The position numbers were made by a program, and so were the translations under genes. Below are positions 61,937-64,000 of a stretch of DNA of 64,000 bases, in pieces (within the stretch, counting starts at the first letter, position 1; the number at the start of each line of letters is the position of its first letter). The notes beneath the pieces are model-generated. The model saw only the letters and a program-made list of their open reading frames with translations. It searched no databases and was not told the DNA's origin. The stretch comes from Kamptonema formosum PCC 6407 (GTDB taxonomy: Bacteria; Cyanobacteriota; Cyanobacteriia; Cyanobacteriales; Microcoleaceae), in the NCBI RefSeq assembly GCF_000332155.1, contig NZ_KB235898.1, positions 205,774-269,773 on the forward strand, read 5' to 3'.

Positions 61937-62668
61937 ATGGATATGTCGGAACAAGAAGGAACTGTTGTGTCTAAAACGCCTCGGACACCTGAAGAACAAT
62001 TGGTTTGGGATGCGAAAGGAAAAATTCGGGTGTTGCTGAATTTGTGGGATGTATCCTTTGGTAAGGGGAGGGTGAAGAAGGGGGATTTGACTAAAAGGAT
62101 TGTGCGGACTGGGGAGACGAGTAAAGATTATGAGGGAATTTTGACTGGTTTGCGAGAAAGTGGTGCGATCGCATTTTCGACTGAAAAGCGAGTAATGGTA
62201 GTTGAAATTACGGATGTGGGTCAGCAGATTTTAGCTCAAGGTTTGAAAAATAGCGATTCTCTGTTTGAGTTTGACGGTTCTCAAATTGGGACGAGATTGG
62301 GGAATGCACTATTGAAATGGTTGCGGGTTCAAGAGGGATCGGTAAGTGTGGCGGTGGAGAAACCTAAGCCAGAGGTGGAGACGATCGCTTCTTATGAGAG
62401 GTTTAAGGTGGTGGCTTTGAAGGTTTACGATCGGCTAAATCAAGATTTTAACTATGACGATTTGGTTCCCATTTATCGGATACGGCGGGTGATTGGGGAA
62501 AGGGTGGCGCGATCGCAGTTTAATGAGTGGCTGTTGGAAATGCAAGCTACCGATCTGATTCAGTTGATAGGTGGTGAGATGACAGATATCTCGGCGGATA
62601 AAGCTGAAGATTCAATCAAAACTGCACTTGGCGCAATTCGCTATTATGTCAAACGGCTAAATTCCTAA
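61937..62668 (+). CDS. Winged-helix-like protein of unknown function, upstream of PLD-helicase
   Basis: A 243-residue protein. Two halves, each with winged-helix-like patterns: ~15-95 (AKGKIRVLLNLWDVSF, KGDLTKRIVRTG, GLRESGAIAF, KRVMVVEITDVGQQIL) and ~140-240 (YERFKVVALKVYDRLNQDFN, VPIYRIRRVIGERVARSQFN, EWLLEMQATDLIQLIGG). No catalytic motif is seen. I start at ATG 61937; a TTG at 61883 would add 18 residues. Its place just before a PLD-helicase gene suggests a DNA-binding or regulatory subunit of a defence or DNA-processing system; this is inference. Confidence 0.65.
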   Translation: MDMSEQEGTVVSKTPRTPEEQLVWDAKGKIRVLLNLWDVSFGKGRVKKGDLTKRIVRTGETSKDYEGILTGLRESGAIAFSTEKRVMVVEITDVGQQILAQGLKNSDSLFEFDGSQIGTRLGNALLKWLRVQEGSVSVAVEKPKPEVETIASYERFKVVALKVYDRLNQDFNYDDLVPIYRIRRVIGERVARSQFNEWLLEMQATDLIQLIGGEMTDISADKAEDSIKTALGAIRYYVKRLNS

Positions 62669-62713
62669 AATTGGTCTAAATCCTTTTCTAAATTCGTTAA
62701 GAATTAAGTAAAT

Positions 62714-62765
62714 ACCTCATCAAAAATCTCAGCTAATCTCAAAAGTTTCAATTTATTGATGAGGT
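62714..62765 (+). terminator. ACCTCATCAA hairpin between the two genes
   Basis: Perfect arms ACCTCATCAA (62714-62723) and TTGATGAGGT (62756-62765), 46 bases after the stop of the winged-helix gene. No T-run. Confidence 0.4.
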
Positions 62766-62874
62766 AATTGCAATCTCAAGATGGAGTAATGAGTGTTGCG
62801 GTTGAGAAATGGATGTTGAAGGAAGAGCCGTTCAGATATTAACAATAAAACATCTCAAAGAAAGGAGAAAACCT

Positions 62875-64000
62875 ATGAATATTCTCAATGATGAAAGCGA
62901 TAGGGGCTGGCCAGAGCGCGAACGATTTCCGTATAACTACAAAGGCTCTAGTGTGGGAGCAATTATCGATAGCGATTTACGCGACTCGAAAGACCCACTA
63001 ATTATTACTGGTTACGCTTCACTAGATCGGATTATTGACTGCCTTGATAATTATTATCTTGATTTAGACAGTAATTTAGAGGCTTTTAATGAAATTAGAA
63101 TTTTACTGGGGAATGAACCCTATCCGACAAAGGCAAAAGAGTTTCAATCTAAAAATAAATTTTCTGAGGAAATAAAGCAATACTGGCAAGATCGGGGTAT
63201 TTCTATCCTTAAATGTGGCAAGCTTATTGCTGCTATCAAGTTAATTAAAGTTGGAAAAGTGCAAACAAGGATTGCCACAAATAAACCAATTCATGCGAAG
63301 ATTTTTAATGGAGACAATGCCATTACTATAGGCTCTAGCAATTATAGTAATTCTGGACTAATCCATCAAATTGAAGCAAACGTGAGATTTCAAAAGCAAA
63401 AAAAGGAAAAGGAAATCAAGCGTTTCGATGAAGCTTGTGAGTTAGCAGAAAAAATTTGGGATCTGGGAACGGACTATAATAATGAATTAATTGAGCTACT
63501 TGAACAACTTTTAAGCCAAGTTTCTTGGGAGGAAGCGTTAGCCAGAGCTTGTGGAGAATTACTAGAGGGTGAGTGGGCAAAAAAATATAAATCTACGAAC
63601 TATTTTGCCGATGAACCGCAGCTTTGGCCTTCTCAGGAAAAGGGCATTGCCCAGGCAATTTGGGTAATCGAGAATGTTGGTAGTGTACTTATCGCTGATG
63701 CAACGGGTTCGGGCAAAACTCGCATGGGAGCACATCTGATTAAATGCGTAATGAACCAAATTTGGAAGACTGGGCGGATGCGGCAGGGTAGCCCTGTATT
63801 AATTTGTCCGCCTGCTGTTCAAGAGTCTTGGGAGAGAGAGTTTAGGCATTGCGATTACAGTGTTCAGACACACTCGCACGGCTTATTAAGTAAACAGGAC
63901 AACGATATCATTTCTGCTATTCGTCGGGGTCAAGTTCTTGCTATTGATGAAGGACACAATTTTTTCAGTCGTACTGCGAATCGCACACAGGCACTAATGA
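62875..64000 (+). CDS. PLD-domain/SF2 helicase fusion protein (N-terminal part)
   Basis: An open frame of 375 codons that runs off the window end. ATG 62875 has AAAGGAGAAA upstream. Residues ~30-200 are phospholipase D-like, with one HKD-type motif: IHAKIFNGDNAITIGSSNYS, then NSGLIHQIEANV. Residues ~260 onward begin a superfamily 2 helicase/translocase: WPSQEKGIAQAIW (Q-like motif), ADATGSGKTRMGAHL (Walker A), VLICPPAVQESWEREF (Ia) and LAIDEGHNFF (DEGH, motif II). PLD-plus-helicase proteins occur in DISARM, Mokosh type II and other anti-phage loci. The C-terminal half and any further genes lie outside the window, so the system cannot be named. Confidence 0.85.
   Translation, partial: MNILNDESDRGWPERERFPYNYKGSSVGAIIDSDLRDSKDPLIITGYASLDRIIDCLDNYYLDLDSNLEAFNEIRILLGNEPYPTKAKEFQSKNKFSEEIKQYWQDRGISILKCGKLIAAIKLIKVGKVQTRIATNKPIHAKIFNGDNAITIGSSNYSNSGLIHQIEANVRFQKQKKEKEIKRFDEACELAEKIWDLGTDYNNELIELLEQLLSQVSWEEALARACGELLEGEWAKKYKSTNYFADEPQLWPSQEKGIAQAIWVIENVGSVLIADATGSGKTRMGAHLIKCVMNQIWKTGRMRQGSPVLICPPAVQESWEREFRHCDYSVQTHSHGLLSKQDNDIISAIRRGQVLAIDEGHNFFSRTANRTQALM

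Overview
The window is a piece of chromosome from a filamentous, non-marine cyanobacterium, most likely of the Oscillatoriales type (Microcoleus/Oscillatoria/Kamptonema-like; genus is inference). The signs are: very frequent HIP1 octamers (GCGATCGC), photosynthesis genes (chlG chlorophyll synthase, sqdB/sqdX sulfolipid synthesis, a CpcT-type phycobilin lyase, hemE), a four-member Uma2 nuclease-like family, DUF29 paralogues, many signalling proteins, and arrays of heptamer/nonamer tandem repeats in most intergenic gaps.

Layout. 1-8.8 kb: hisF, a DUF2862 protein, a Get3/ArsA-like ATPase with an HSP20-like tail, four tandem DUF29 genes, chlG and a class A penicillin-binding protein. 8.9-15.1 kb (minus strand): a large AAA/STAND-type ATPase with 15 TPR units, then three small unknown genes (one of only 57 codons), then rsmB, which carries an in-frame minisatellite. 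15.2-28.7 kb: a promoter-plus-terminator unit that looks like a small RNA or attenuated leader, an unknown gene, ada, Uma2 genes, a diguanylate cyclase, a NADAR protein, a GT39-like membrane glycosyltransferase, an enolase-superfamily epimerase with a DUF1611 protein (resembling the dgcA/dgcN pair of D-glutamate catabolism), a GNAT, glyQ and DUF4079. 28.9-37.4 kb: comEC, tRNA-Ser(CGA), a Uma2 gene with an IS5-like remnant, an ABC1/UbiB kinase, hemE and an NAD-dependent epimerase. 37.5-48.6 kb: a signalling stretch with a predicted pentameric ligand-gated ion channel fused to a periplasmic amino-acid-binding-protein-like domain, two class III nucleotide cyclases, a secreted TPR protein and a membrane alpha/beta hydrolase. 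49-55.3 kb (minus strand): sqdB, a small membrane gene broken by an in-frame stop, DUF4291 and sqdX, then cpcT, a Doc toxin with a long RHH/coiled-coil partner, a TPR membrane protein and ssb. 55.6-64 kb: a structured RNA resembling an IS200/IS605 right end (omega-RNA) but without tnpB, mreBCD, a HAD phosphatase, argB, a cysteine-less rhodanese, and a possible defence locus (two-part winged-helix-like protein, then a PLD-helicase fusion cut by the window end).

The most distinctive observations are the binding-protein/channel fusion at 37495-39783, the orphan omega-RNA-like element before mreB, the modular composite repeats that recur in the same internal order in both orientations, repeat-driven insertions inside rsmB and comEC, and the broken small gene inside the sqd operon. 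All functions are inferred from reading the sequence; no database search was run.
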